A program made the position numbers and the translations under genes. Below are positions 22,125 to 33,310 of a DNA stretch of 64,000 bases, piece after piece. Positions within the stretch are counted from its first letter, which is position 1; every line of letters begins with the position of its first letter. The stretch spans positions 1 to 64,000 of the forward strand of contig JAZDSV010000038.1 of NCBI GenBank assembly GCA_036784855.1, in the 5' to 3' direction. The notes beneath the pieces were generated by a model. The model made no database searches and was not told the DNA's origin. It saw nothing but the letters and a program-made list of their open reading frames with translations. The stretch is from Aphelidium insulamus. Taxonomy: Eukaryota; Aphelidiomycota; Aphelidea; Aphelidiaceae.

Positions 22125-24142
22125 TCACTTTGTCGGCGCGGCCATCCGCTCTCCAATTCCCCCACCCATGTCGTACACTGCACAGCTCACCTTCCACGCC
22201 AGCTGCTCACAATCGGCAGCACTGGCCGCCTCGGCGTACACACGCACCACGTCCTCTGTACCGGACGGGCGCACAAACGCTCTGCCCTGCACAACATCCT
22301 TGACCAGTCGGTTGATTGCATCCTGCAGCCCGGCCGGCTCCAACAGCACTCGGTCGGCGTCGGTGGTCACGAATGCTGAGCGGTTGGACACACGGACTTT
22401 TAGCTGCCGGTTCGGCAAGTCTGTGTACAGCCTGCTTGCCCAGTCCTGTAGGGACCATTGGCGACGTGCCAAGATCGCCTCCACCATCAGCATGTCACTC
22501 AGTGCATCGCCCACCGTCTGATTGATCAGGTCAACAAACTGGCACAGCTCTTCCAGGCATGCAGTCTGTGGTGCAGTCAACCTGGAACGGTTAGTATATT
22601 GAATATTGTGGATGCCAGAAAAATTGCTGCTCGCACTTTGAACGATCGATTGCGGCCAGTTTGTCAATGGTGTCTTGGTGGAATATGACTGTTCCATGGC
22701 CATTCGCTTCAAAGTAGACACCAATGCCGAACTCGGTAGCCCGGTGGTGCAGATGCTTCACCCCAGTCTCTGTGCATGCCACTGGAATGCCCTGGTGTAG
22801 ATAGGATTATGTATGTTGGAAACAGTACGAAATTACACACTTGAGTGTTAAAGTACTTGGTGGAGCTGCCATTGGCATAGGCAGTCTGCACCACTCCAAT
22901 TTCAACTTGGCCACGCAGAGGCGGAATGGCCGCCACCAGTTCGGCAAAGTAGCCGGCTGCCAGCGCCGATATCTTGTCGCCGTCAAGCAGCACAAATCGC
23001 ATGTCTAGTTGTACCGCATCATAAACAATTATATCACACACACATATAAACACGGACCACTGTCAACAAAGTAGTAGACAATGCGGTCAGCGTCGCCGTC
23101 CAGCGAAGCGAATCGGCCGCCAGCAAACTGTGACATGGCCGTCGGGGCACGTTGCTCCACCTTGACAAAGTCGGCGCCGCACTTTTCATTCAGCACCCCT
23201 GTGCCGCGAATATCTTCATTGACGGCCGTCACTGGCATGCTTTGCGGTGCCCACAGCTTGTTGATGGCGCGTAGAAGTAGTTGCAGCTTGGGTGCGCCGA
23301 CTCCATTGGCACAGTCGACGTACAGTGGCGTCATCTGGGCAGCGCCGACACTCGGCACAATTGTCGTGAAAGCCGTGGCAAGTTTCTGGTAGTATCCGTC
23401 TTCAGTGGGCTGACCATATGGTTTGGCGGCGGTGGCCGTGTTCAAACAGCGCACGAGATAGTGCAATTGCGGCGTGGTCAGTTCGCCGGCATCGCGTACA
23501 TTGCCCTGCACAGCTCGCACGCCATCCATTGCCGCCTGCAGCAGTCGTGGACCCGAATTGCTAGTGGTATAAGAAATTCATTTATGCCCGACATACAGAA
23601 GATGTTATACCGAGTGTCACGGGCCACAATTACATTGGCCGCCGTAGAAGTCGCCTTGTCGGCCACAAGTTGCTTCAACATGCCGTCCAGCTATACGCAG
23701 ATATCATATATGCATTATGTATTATTAATGGTGGTACTCACCTCTTCGTTGGGACAGTTGGCCAGAGATGTAGCCAGCGGTTCCCAATTGCTGGCTAGCA
23801 TCTCTCCCATGGGATCCACCAGCTTTACGCCGTTATCCTGCGGATTGCGACTTTTAGAACCACACTACAACAGACACGCACTGACAGCACACTCACAGTC
23901 TCCTTGTTGTGTGATGCCGTGATCATGATGCCAACATACGGGGCGCCGGCAAGGCTACGTGAACGAACGGCGGCCAGCATGCCCATACGGTACACTACCG
24001 AGTCCAGCACGGTGTGTCTGCCCAACGTATATATATATATATATTATATATATAAGACCATGGGTGGCACTCACGGGTAGCGGAATCCGGCCGTGCCATA
24101 CTGGTACTGGGCGGCGGGGTCCTTGGCGTATTGTTGCTGCAT
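22125..24142 (-). CDS. PGM3: Phosphoacetylglucosamine mutase
   Basis: Converts GlcNAc-6-P to GlcNAc-1-P, the step before UDP-GlcNAc and so chitin, GPI and N-glycans. The start [21 protein letters not shown] at 24142 opens a gene of about eight exons. Motifs in order: YGTAGFR, the phosphoserine loop [14 protein letters not shown], metal-binding [15 protein letters not shown] (sugar loop), and phosphate-binding [16 protein letters not shown]. All key residues are present. It ends at the TGA at 22125-22127. Exons 1 and 2 are 24142-24075 and 24017-23897. Introns are short; the first contains a (TA)n run. It is the AGM1/PGM3 type rather than PGM1 because of the N-terminal TAGFR and TASHN context. 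Confidence 0.9.
24027..24054. repeat. (TA)n run in PGM3 intron 1
   Basis: Alternating AT over about 28 bases within the 57-nt first intron (24074-24018). Confidence 0.8.
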
Positions 24143-24691
24143 TGCTGTGGTGCAAATATGCAATCAACCCTGACACGGTGCTAATCAATTGCGCTTGTGT
24201 ATGCTTCCTGGATATATTCGTAGCGTCTGGCAATCAGCAGCTAGCGTTCATTCAGCAAGCAATGCCAAGTTCTCGCAATGCTTTCGGCAACCTGTCTTAT
24301 GCACAAACTGTCATGGTGAACACTATGAGGTAGTATAGGTGAAGAAAATGCGGAATTGCCACCAACGATGAATTTTTTTGTGCTGTTGACATGTTCAGCC
24401 TTCTTTGTATGCCATTAGTATATCTGCACTGCAGTAGCATTAAAGTGATAAGAATGTATGATAGAAATGGAGTCGCATTGTGCGTCTCAGTTCGCTGATG
24501 GATAGTACATATTGTGAAATGGACTCATCTCCCTGGATAAGTACCGTGCTTAAGTATGACGTAGCCGGGGAATTATTCTCTGGGTAGCCAATCATTGCAT
24601 AGCTCGATCGGTGGCATATGTCGATTGTTTGCGTGTACAGTTTCACTTGCTCACGGGTCGCACTTGCATCGCCGCCGTCGCCGCTTCCGCA
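24143..24691. other. Divergent intergenic region, no gene seen
   Basis: About 550 bases between the starts of PGM3 (-) and the velvet gene (+). Both promoters must lie here. An 'accgtgcttaag' and AT-rich patches are seen but no motif can be named safely. Confidence 0.5.
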
Positions 24692-26128
24692 ATGGACGCT
24701 GGCACCACGCAGCCTCCCTCTCAGTCACAGCCACAGCCACTTCCGCCGCGACAGCCACAAGCCATAGGGCAGCCATCATTTCAAATGCAACAGCTGGCGT
24801 CGCCGCTCGCTCGATCATGGCCGTCGCAAGCCTTTGGTCCGTCGTTGACATTCCCCACCGCCTCCGCTGCCTATCCAGCTCTCAGCAATAACAGCGTGTG
24901 AGTGAAGAAGCGCACACTTTTGTTCATCTCCTGTCCATACATACATACATATTTATCACCCATACGTGGCACCTGCATCCCGTAACGTTCACATGACTCA
25001 CGCGCCGCACGCGCAGCCTGGCCGCCCCAAGACACCCGCTGCCGACGCTGCACATGCTGCATCAATCGCTGCCCACGCGCAAGTACCGACTCACGGTACG
25101 CCAGCAGCCCAAGCACTCACGCATGTCTGGCTATGGCGACAAGGTGGACAGGCGGCCAGTGGACCCGCCGCCGTTTGTCAAGGTCGAGGCGATAGATCCC
25201 GTGTCGGGCGTGTCCTCCCCGTACGTTTGACCGGATATGTATAGCAACGGCAATGTAGCTATAACAAGCGCGCAGACTGTGTCAGGCTCCATTCCACTTT
25301 TGCTATGCGTCATTGTGCGCGGCCGACACCGATACGGAGCTCACCGTTCTCAAAGGTACTTTATATATCATGAATGTAGCCATACAGAGTGGTAATGATA
25401 CAGATGGAGTAACCCGGTCCACCGCTGGCTCCGTGGTGTCCAGCGTGTACCGGCTGCGAGATACCGACAATGAAGAGGCGGGATTCTGCGTATTTCCCGA
25501 CTTGTCGGTGCGTGTGGAGGGCGCCTACCGGCTAAAGTTTACGCTCTTTGAGATTATAAAGTGAGTGGATGTACATGTATATGTACTGCACCGCCCCCCC
25601 CCACACACTAACACAGAGCCATGCAGCCATGCAGCAGTGGCACACGCACACGTCTACTCGGACGTGTTTAATGTTTACACTGCCAAACGTTTCTCGGGTC
25701 TCAGCGAGTCCACCTTCTTGACACGGTCCTTTGCCGAGCAGGGTCTGAAGCTGCGGGTGCGCAAGGAACTGCGCAAACGAAAAGCAGCATCTCTGGACGC
25801 AGATGGTGCTGGCAGTCCTGTGACCGTGCCTGTGGTGCCTTCACCGCAGAAATATTCAATCACTGCCGCCACGGCCTCATCTGCATCGCTAATGTTGCCC
25901 GCAGGCAGCACCGCAACAACAATGAGAATGTTTCGGATGCCCGCGGCTGTTCCAGCACTTGCCGCAAACACTGTACACCAATCGCAATTGCCCAGCTTGC
26001 GTGCCGGTGTGGGAGAGACAGTACGCCCGCAACCAACAGTCAACAGCGGCACAAACCTGCTGGCACCGGTTCGAATCGGCATCCAGCACCTGCTGTCCAA
26101 CTATTCCTCAGACGCGCCTTCTCAGTGA
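24692..26128 (+). CDS. Velvet-domain transcriptional regulator
   Basis: Exons 24692-24897, 25017-25220, 25276-25355, 25404-25560 and 25627-26128 join exactly to 382 aa. The first 70 residues are Gln/Pro/Ser-rich. The velvet fold spans about residues 92-263: YRLTVRQQPKHSRM, GYGDKVDRRPVDPPPFVKV, FHFCYASL, TAGSVVSSVYRLRDTDN, GFCVFPDLSVRVEG.YRLKFTLFEI, VYTAKRFSGLSESTFLTRSFAEQG and a basic end (RVRKELRKRK). Velvet proteins are fungal NF-kB-like DNA-binding regulators of development and secondary metabolism. The C-terminal 110 residues are disordered and Ser/Ala/Pro-rich. The continuous domain and lack of an insertion place it nearer VosA/VelB-type than VeA-type, but I do not assign a subfamily. 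It is the strongest marker of fungal origin in the window. Confidence 0.9.
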
Positions 26129-26288
26129 TGGCGTTACATTATCGGATTGTTTTGAAAAGTATTTGCTCTTTTGCAGTAATGATGGTCGCTCAGCGACGTT
26201 TCTATACGGTAAATATACACATATTTTAGCAGTTATGTAAATAATGCTAAATGTCAACATGGAGTCATGTATACATATTCAGCCAAAG

Positions 26289-26665
26289 TTATTCCCCGGA
26301 ATCCAGCGATAATCTGCGCATGGCTGCTGTTGATGCGCTGTGCGGCGCGTGGTTCTGGCCGCTGTGTGTGAACCGCAGTGTCCCTTGCAGCACTGCCAGC
26401 AACGTGTCTCGCTGTCCGTCCTCGTCTGCAGCGTCAACTATTCCATCGTCCGTTCGCTCATTCTACGTTGAATATTATATCCAGTGTCCGTATTATATTA
26501 TATTATATATTATATATTATATATTAGAATATTATACAGTGTGTGTCCGTGAATTATATATATATACAGTGGGCAAAAGTGTGCGTATAACTATATATAT
26601 ATATATATATATATATAACTATATAAGTAGACGCACATTATATATAGTTATCTATATATTATTAT

Positions 26666-26700
<35 letters not shown>

Positions 26701-27525
26701 TACGCACACTCACATCATATTCGTAACGTTGGTTGTAGCGGTACGAGTCTTGACGCTCAGTGGCCACCCTGACACACTGGTCCATTTGTGCGGCCCATTC
26801 CTTGATCTATAGAAATGTTAGTAACCATTTACTGTATCTGTAAGTGTTATCTGCCTGCTCGTCGCTGGTGGAGTCTACGGATGCACGCCACGCATCATCT
26901 GAGCACTCCAACTCGGGCGGGAAGCGCGTACGCAGCAGTATATTTGGCACTGTACGGTGATTTAGCACCAATAAATACTAGTGGCCAGCTTATCGCACCT
27001 TTATCGGCGTCCGTTTGAATCGCGTACGGCTCCACGGCGTACATTCCAACAGCTTGCATAGAAGTTCAGCATTAAGTAAATATGTATGACGTACAGAATG
27101 ATACCAGACTGCTGCTGCCTGACGGCTTCGTCAAAGGCTTGGACGCGCGCTCTCAACACGTTCAGTTGTGTAAGGAATGCGCCGATTCTTTAGCGCGGCG
27201 GCGGCGCATAGACCGTTGCCGGCGCGGCAGAATAATCATCCTCCGGCAGGCAGAGTGCCGGTACGTACACGTAGTACAGGCCCCATATGCCGATATTGAC
27301 ACGCGTGTCGATAGGATGCACGGTCTGCGAGCTCCCCCAAATCGGTCGGTCCCATTCACGAATGCCTTGAGTGCATGATTAATTGCCGCATAGACTCCCG
27401 CGGCGGCCACATCGCGTCTACTTCTCGCTGGCGCTGGTGCCGCTGGTCAGCAGAGGCACACTGCAGCCAAAAATGACGATGCCGTGGTTGATGATGGGCT
27501 GCTGTGGCGTCAACGACAGCTAAAG
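26289..27525 (-). CDS. Multi-exon gene of unknown function, 5' end unresolved
   Basis: The 3' half is secure: exons reading AVGMYAVEPYAIQTDADK, VPNILLRTRFPPELECSDDAW, IKEWAAQMDQCVRVATERQDSY and ERTDDGIVDAADEDGQRD...SLDSGE join in frame and stop at 26289-26291. One intron (near 26865) uses a GC donor and has a CTAAC branch-site-like motif. The last intron (about 26466-26713) is AT-rich and forms a large hairpin. Upstream coding pieces (REWDRPIWGSS, VNIGIWGLYYVYV, DVAAAGVYAAINHALKAF, PIINHGIVIFG) are in different frames with no satisfactory joins, so there may be two genes or a break here. No family was recognised. Confidence 0.4.
26466..26713 (-). repeat. AT-rich intron with long inverted repeat
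   Basis: The intron of the preceding gene holds several alternating TA and ATT runs. Within it, the 15-base arm gtgtgcgtataacta (from about 26578) is repeated in inverse orientation as tagttatacgcacac (to about 26710), so about 130 bases can fold back on themselves; more inverted copies of 'tatagttat' lie inside. Confidence 0.75.
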
Positions 27526-27606
27526 AATTATTTATACGTACTGAGGCGCTTGGTATGTATGTGTGGGTGTCTGTAGTTGCCCGCAAGTAACCACAGCATG
27601 TAGGCC

Positions 27607-28687
27607 ATGGTGCCGTACATGCCCGCCATCAAACTGTATGGCATGGAGAAGGACTTTGTGATGCGCCACGTGCGACGCAACGTATCACACCAGCGCGCAT
27701 ACGACGAGTATGGGTCTGCGCACAGTGAACTGTCTTTGCACTAATACCATACTTCATGCAGGACTGTCCACGATGTGAAATTGGTGGCCGCTGCCGCCGT
27801 GCCGTCCGTGACATACATAACACAGTTCTTGTTGCCGCTGTCGGTGGACAAGGTGGGCGGCACTGTGTTGGCGATGCTGGCCGCGCCCGCCGTGCTGATG
27901 CTTTCTCGCTATCACCCGCTGATCACACCATACTTTGTCGTGCCTCCCAGTGAGATGGATCGTGCCGCGTCACAGTTGCCTCCTCGCAGCGTATCGCAGC
28001 GCACGGCAACCAAACTTCTTGACGCTATGGATAAGCACATTGCCACAGTGACAGCAACAGACTCTGCCGACGACAGCAGGAACCCGGCTGCCAAACTTGC
28101 ATCGATATGGACTCGGCTGACTGCTGTGGCAAAGCAGAATGCAAACACCGCCACCAATGGCAGCAACAAGAACAATGCCGTCACGGACGCTCTGCATATA
28201 TTGGCCGGGGTGCAAGCCATGCACCCGCACATGGCAGCAACAATGACGCTCCGTCAATTGCCCGCGCCATTGTTGCGACAGGTGGCGCGCGTACTGGGAT
28301 TGCGCGGCGCCGCTGCCTGGATGCCGATGGGCGCCGCGGGCAACTCGCTTGGAATGCCCATGCGTGCGTATGGCATGGCCAGCATCATGCGCCGCACATC
28401 GTTGATGGTGCGCCAGTCCGACTATTGGCGCGACGAGAAACAGTCGGTGGAGCGGCGTGATATCGCACGGCTACTCACCGGGCAATGTACGTGACTATGA
28501 CCAAACCATTGTTACGCACTACTGACAATGCGTAGTGGGAGTGCCAGCTGCTGCACTGGCCGCCATGTCTGACGCGGACCAGTTACGACTGGTGACGGCA
28601 TTTGTGCGGCACTTGACGGCGATTGATGTGGCTGACAGGGCACACGCTGCAGTTGGCGCCGGGGTGGCGACGAGCGCCTCGCCGTGA
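27607..28687 (+). CDS. LETM1-domain-like mitochondrial inner-membrane protein
   Basis: Exons 27607-27713, 27762-28486 and 28536-28687 join to 327 aa. After a basic N-terminus comes a hydrophobic segment (VPSVTYITQFLLPL ... VGGTVLAMLAAPAVLML), then ITPYFVVPP, a helical middle, LPAPLLRQVARVLGLRG, and ...DYWRDEKQSVERRDIARLLTGQ. That order, membrane segment then ribosome-binding-type helices with a 'LL..LG' and an 'R.DI..L' helix, resembles LETM1/LETMD1/Mdm38 proteins, which act in mitochondrial K+/H+ exchange and ribosome tethering. The match is by pattern, not strong identity. The start could be one of several in-frame Met codons (27607 to 27646). Confidence 0.5.
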
Positions 28688-28917
28688 GCTACACGCAAAA
28701 GGTCCGTCATTACGAGGAGCACAATCTCATCGGGCAACCGCTCGGTCTGGGGATGCCCTGCGGTGCACTATCACTGTCGGTAGTCTTCGCGGCTCTGATG
28801 GCGGTGCGCTGCGGGCAGCGACAAGACCGGGGCACCTATTGAATAGAACATCCGTTCTAAATACATGACAATCGCATAAAATCATATCATATTCAGCTTT
28901 ATTAAACTAGTTTGAGA
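28688..28917. other. Tail-to-tail intergenic region with polyadenylation signal
   Basis: The two flanking genes converge here. The reverse complement carries AATAAA at 28903-28898, about 15-20 bases after the stop codon of the receptor kinase, so its transcript probably ends within this gap. Confidence 0.6.
28898..28903 (-). terminator. Polyadenylation signal AATAAA of the receptor-kinase gene
   Basis: Canonical hexamer shortly downstream of the stop at 28918-28920. Its presence suggests that the short kinase C-lobe is the real gene end and not an annotation cut. Confidence 0.55.
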
Positions 28918-31900
28918 TTAGGCTCTCCAAGCCTCCACCTTGTTCTGCAGCAGGTACAGCAACATGGCAGTGGAGTATATGTCGCCGCAGAAAGCGTCAT
29001 CCATCTCGCAATTACGTTCCCGTGCACGGAAGCGGCGGATGATCTCTGGCGCCGAATAAGAGATGGTCAACCCATTCAAATTCACCACTTGAAATCCGTC
29101 AACCAACTGCGCCTGTCGAGAGAATATGTTGGCAATACCAAAGTCTCCCAGCACGCAAACAGCAGCACCATCATCGTCCACGTCAATGAACACATTGTCG
29201 GCTTTGATGTCACGGTGAGCCACGCACTTGCCGTGCATATATTGTACTGCCTTGCAAATGTCAAGGGCAAACAACGCAATTTGACCCTTGGTCTCCAAAT
29301 ATCCCGACATGATAAAATTAGTGAGTGTTCCCAGCTGATAGAGTTTCATCACGATTGCCAGCGGCTCTTCGCACCAGCCAAGCAGCTGGACAATGTTTCG
29401 GTGTCGACCGAGATAGTGCATTACTGCAATTTCCTGGTCAAATGCTTGCGAGGTCTTGAGCGACACCGCGGAACGGGACGGAGCTACAATTTTGACCACC
29501 AGCGCACCTCCGTTTTGCTCGCACACGCCTTGGGTGAAGCCGCGGCCGGTAAACACTTCACCGCCGCCGCCCTTGGCTAGAGAAGTTTCCCATCGGAAAT
29601 CTTTGCCGGCTTGAAGCTGCAAATAGCCCGGCATCGCAAATTCCGTCTTATTTGAAATCAACGTAGTACCATTGCCCAATGCAGTGACGCTGTATGTGCC
29701 ACCAAAAAACGTACTTGACTGCAATGCCACCTTTGTGAAATCTTCTGCCACCATCGTTTTTCTGCGGGGCTTCTGTGCAGATTTCAGCAGACGAGGGTAC
29801 AGCTTCATTATTGCCACACTGAGTGCAATGAAGAAAACCAATGTTCCCAAGACGAAAAGGACAATTGTCAGCGTTGAGATTGGAAGTTCGGTTGAGTGGG
29901 AAGCTTCCAAATTTTCTGCTGTTACCAGAGTCTCCGTGGAATTACTTGATGATCCACTGGACAAACATTGTGGATTGCTTGATCCGGCTGGACATGGCAG
30001 GCACTGGCTGTTACCAACAACGTCTTTGTAAAATCCAGAGGCGCACTGAATGCAAAACATTTCATCAGCTGACGCAGTATAGCCCCGTATGCATGACATG
30101 CTGTCCAAAGTGCAGACTGCATTCTGAGGACATGCCATGCACGCATTATTTCCATATTCCTTCTTATACTTGTTTCCAGGACATTTGCTGCAGCCAAAAC
30201 CGTCCCATTCGTATCCAGGCCTGCACAGACAGCTTTTGGTGCTGTTGGCTCCCACCATGAACGTCGTGGACATAGCCGTGCAGTTGGTGCATCCAGAGTT
30301 ACCAACTGTATCCTTGTATGTTCCCACTGGACATTGCGCGCACCTTGTGCCATCCAAGCCATAACCAGCAATGCATTGACAACCAGATATACTGTTTGTA
30401 CCATTCGAGACCGTGAATGCGCCTGCCGGGCATGTAGTACAACTTCCATTACCAAGCTCCTGCTTGAACGTACCCACCGGGCAAGCTTCACACGCAAGTC
30501 CACTGGCGGCAATTGTATAGCCGGAATTGCATTGAAACGATGTACCGTTGCAAGATGAGAATGCCGGACATGCCACACATTGCTGGTTGCTAAAATCATT
30601 GGGTTTGTAGCTGCCAGTGGCACATGGCGAACAGTTGGAACCATCCCATTCATAACCCGCCGTGCAAGTGCATGCAGACGAGCCATCGGTGGCGGTGGTT
30701 GATCCTGATTCACATGTTGTGCACTGTCCATTTCCTGCAATAGCCTTGTACGTGCCGGCCGGACACGCTGTGCAGGACGCAATGTCCGCGGCCAGAGTGT
30801 AGCCGGCGCTGCAGCTGAATGTCGAAGTGGAACATGTGGCGTTCGATGGACACGAAGAACACGCCACATTTCCCAGGGCAGGCTTGTAGCTGCCAGCGGC
30901 GCAGGGAGAACAGTTGACACCATCCCATCCATAGCCTGCCATGCAAGTGCATGCAGACGAGCCATTGGTGACAGTGGTAGACCCAGCGGCACATGTTGTG
31001 CACTGTCCATTGCCCGTTGCTGCCTTGTAAGTGCCGGCTGAACAGGCTGTACATGTCACATTGTCGGCGGCCAGAGTGTAGCCGGTGCTACAGCTGAATG
31101 TCGAAGTGGAACATGTGGCGTTCGATGGACACGAAGTACACGCCACATTTCCCAGGGCCGGCTTATAGCTGCCAGCGGCGCAGGGAGAACAGTTGGCACC
31201 ATCCCATCCATAGCCCGCCATGCAAGTGCATGCAGACGAGCCATTGGTGACAGTGGTAGACCCAGCGGCACATGCTGTGCACTTCGTCCATTGCCCTTTG
31301 CTGCCTTGTAAGTGCCGGCGGAACAGGCTGTACATGTCACATTGTCAGCGGCCAGAGTGTAGCCGGCGCTACAGCTGAATGTCGAAGTGGAACATGTGGC
31401 GTTCGATGGACACGAAGCCATTGGCGACAGTGGTAGACCCAGCGGCACATGTTGTGCACTGTCCATTGCCTGTTGCTGCCTTGTAAGTGCCGGCTGAACA
31501 GGCTGTACATGTCACATTGTCGGCGGCCAGAGTGTAGCCGGTGCTACAGCTGAATGTCGAAGTGGAACATGTGGCGTTCGATGGACACGACGTACACGCC
31601 ACATTTCCCAGGGCCGGCTTATAGCTGCCAGCGGCGCAGGGAGAACAGTTGATGCTATTCCATCCATAACCTGGCAAACACGAGCAGCTCAGTGCCGATG
31701 TTGAGCCATTAGTAACAGTAGTGGATCCAGCCGTACATGAGGTACATTGTCCGTTTCCCGCGGCAGACTTGAATGTGCCAGCAGGACATGCTGTGCATGA
31801 TACATTGTCGGCGGCCAGTGTGTAACCAGCAAGACAGCTGAACGCAGTGGAGTTGCAAGTGGCAAATTGCGGGCACGTCAAACATGCCGAGTTACCCACA

Positions 31901-32783
31901 GTAGACTTGTACGATGAAGCAGTGGGGCATGAATTGCACGTGGAGCCATCCCAGCCGAATCCCGCCACACACTGGCAACTGCCAAACGATTGCGACCCAT
32001 TACTGACCATTAGAGCGCCGGCGGGACAGCAGAACTGGTCAATGTACGTGGTGGTAGTGACCACCGAGTTGAATACGGCATTGATTACCGCCGACTGAGT
32101 GGTGCCGTCAAAGTTGGCAATGTCAAAGACACGCGAGTACATGCCGGCATGCAGCATTCGCGCCTGGATACTGTTACTTATGCCGTTGGCCTTGAGGCGT
32201 GCCAGAGTCGCGCTGGCGTTAAAACTACTAAAATCCGAGTTCTGCACCTGAAAGTTGGGATGTCCGATTGATAGGTGGCCGTGGTGATGTTGTCCGCGAG
32301 ACTGGAGTTGGTCACGGACGTTGAAAAGTAACGATTACTTTTCGCATTGAAGGCCGAAATTGGGAGACCGGGCAGACCGTCGGAACCGCCTACTGTCGAG
32401 GACACCAGCATGTTGAGGAACACGTTGTTCTGGATGAGAAGCTGTGCTGTGCTATTGAGCTCCAGCTCAAATGAATCTCCCAACGGAAGGTTCGGCCCCG
32501 TGCGCATCATATTGTACTCGCCGCCCCAGAACACCAAGCCTGACGGGTAGAACGACGGTTCAAAAATGTCGGCTTTGCACGATCCGTTCGAGAGATAATT
32601 ATGGTTGGCACAGAATGAAGCGCTTGAGGTTTGACCTGGCGAGCAGTAGGCGGGAAGCAGCGGCAAGTCCGAGTCCTCATCCGTGACCAGAATAATGACT
32701 TTTGTCTGCACACCACAAATCGTTAGCACGGAAAAGAACAACATAGATGTATGAGGAACTTGCCGCATTACTATTCCAATTGA

Positions 32784-32824
<41 letters not shown>

Positions 32825-33310
32825 GGTTGCAATAGGACGCCGATGTGTCTACACTGCAGTTTCGAATAAAGTCGGCGCCATTTGTGGGGGGTAGAGAGCC
32901 GCGCATAGCCTCAAATGCAGCCTCCTGTCCACCAGCCAAACAGCCCATGTTTGCAATTACTTGCTGTGCCAGCGTCGCGTTGCTCTACACATGCTTAACA
33001 TACACTTATACTTATATAGTGATTGCCGTACACTGAACGGTGTCATAATTTTGGGTACACCGCCGAATTGCAACACAGCGTAGCGCGCCTGTATGCCGGA
33101 CGTCTTCACTACGGACGCGAACGACGTCAGCCCTGATGCAACGCCGGCAATTTTCGGGCACATGGACGCCGACCCGTCTACAATGAACAGATAGTCGGCG
33201 ATGGACGCGTCTGTACTGGACACATTTGTGCACGACAACAGTGCACGGACAGTAGTAGTACCAAATAGCAGCAACGAGATGAAGAGTGCAGCTGCTCTTA
33301 TTGTCAACAT
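28918..33310 (-). CDS. Receptor-like kinase: VWA, cysteine-rich repeats, TM, kinase
   Basis: The ATG at 33310 gives a signal peptide (AAALFISLLLFGTTTVRA). A von Willebrand A domain follows, with MIDAS motif DGSAS and KVIILVTDEDS strand. Next come many Cys-rich modules of the ephrin-receptor/GCC2-GCC3 type (C..CPAGTYK...GN..C..C), one span (TIVLFVLGTLVFFIALSVAIM) and a kinase domain with Gly loop GGGGEVF, VVK lysine, HRDIKADNVF, DFG and APE. The kinase stops soon after subdomain IX (...LYLLQNKVEAW), lacking the last helices. The reading frame is broken in the repeats: a net 104-base deletion near 31418 shifts frame to a stop, and two extra bases near 31283 restore it. Exon joins at about 33050/32990, 32766/32703 and 32320/32250 are inferred. 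Either a true break or an assembly fault in near-identical repeats. Confidence 0.7.
30721..31735 (-). repeat. Tandem 279-bp (93-codon) cysteine-rich coding repeat
   Basis: Anchor sequence 'gcactgtccat' recurs at 30721, 31000, 31279 (altered) and 31456, giving two full 279-base steps and one shortened 177-base step; homology continues to about 31735. Each unit encodes two Cys-rich modules with phrases such as AGSTTVTNGSSACTC, GYGWDG.NCSPC and CSTSTFSC. The copies are nearly identical, so the array was recently amplified or homogenised. Confidence 0.85.
32778..32827. repeat. Pure poly(A) tract flanked by a 9-bp direct repeat, in a coding exon
   Basis: Thirty-four A residues (32787-32820) lie between two copies of aattgaggt (32778-32786 and 32819-32827; the second overlaps the tract by two bases). 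On the - strand this is a T run within the VWA-coding exon that adds about a dozen Phe codons just before a splice donor. The flanking repeat looks like a target-site duplication. Confidence 0.75.

Noticed and set aside
26289-27200. Mediator subunit 8
   Set aside because: The LLRTRFPPELE phrase recalls MED8, but nothing else aligns; too weak to call.
27607-28687. Sideroflexin
   Set aside because: First impression from membrane segments; none of the sideroflexin signature motifs occur, and the LETM1-like order fits better.
29922-31010. 362-codon alternative frame on the - strand
   Set aside because: Shadow frame of the cysteine-rich repeat array; repetition carries any open frame along.
32240-32330. 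Frameshift in the VWA receptor gene at about 32250
   Set aside because: A 68-base intron (GTGACC...CTTTCAG) explains the change of frame, so no lesion is claimed.
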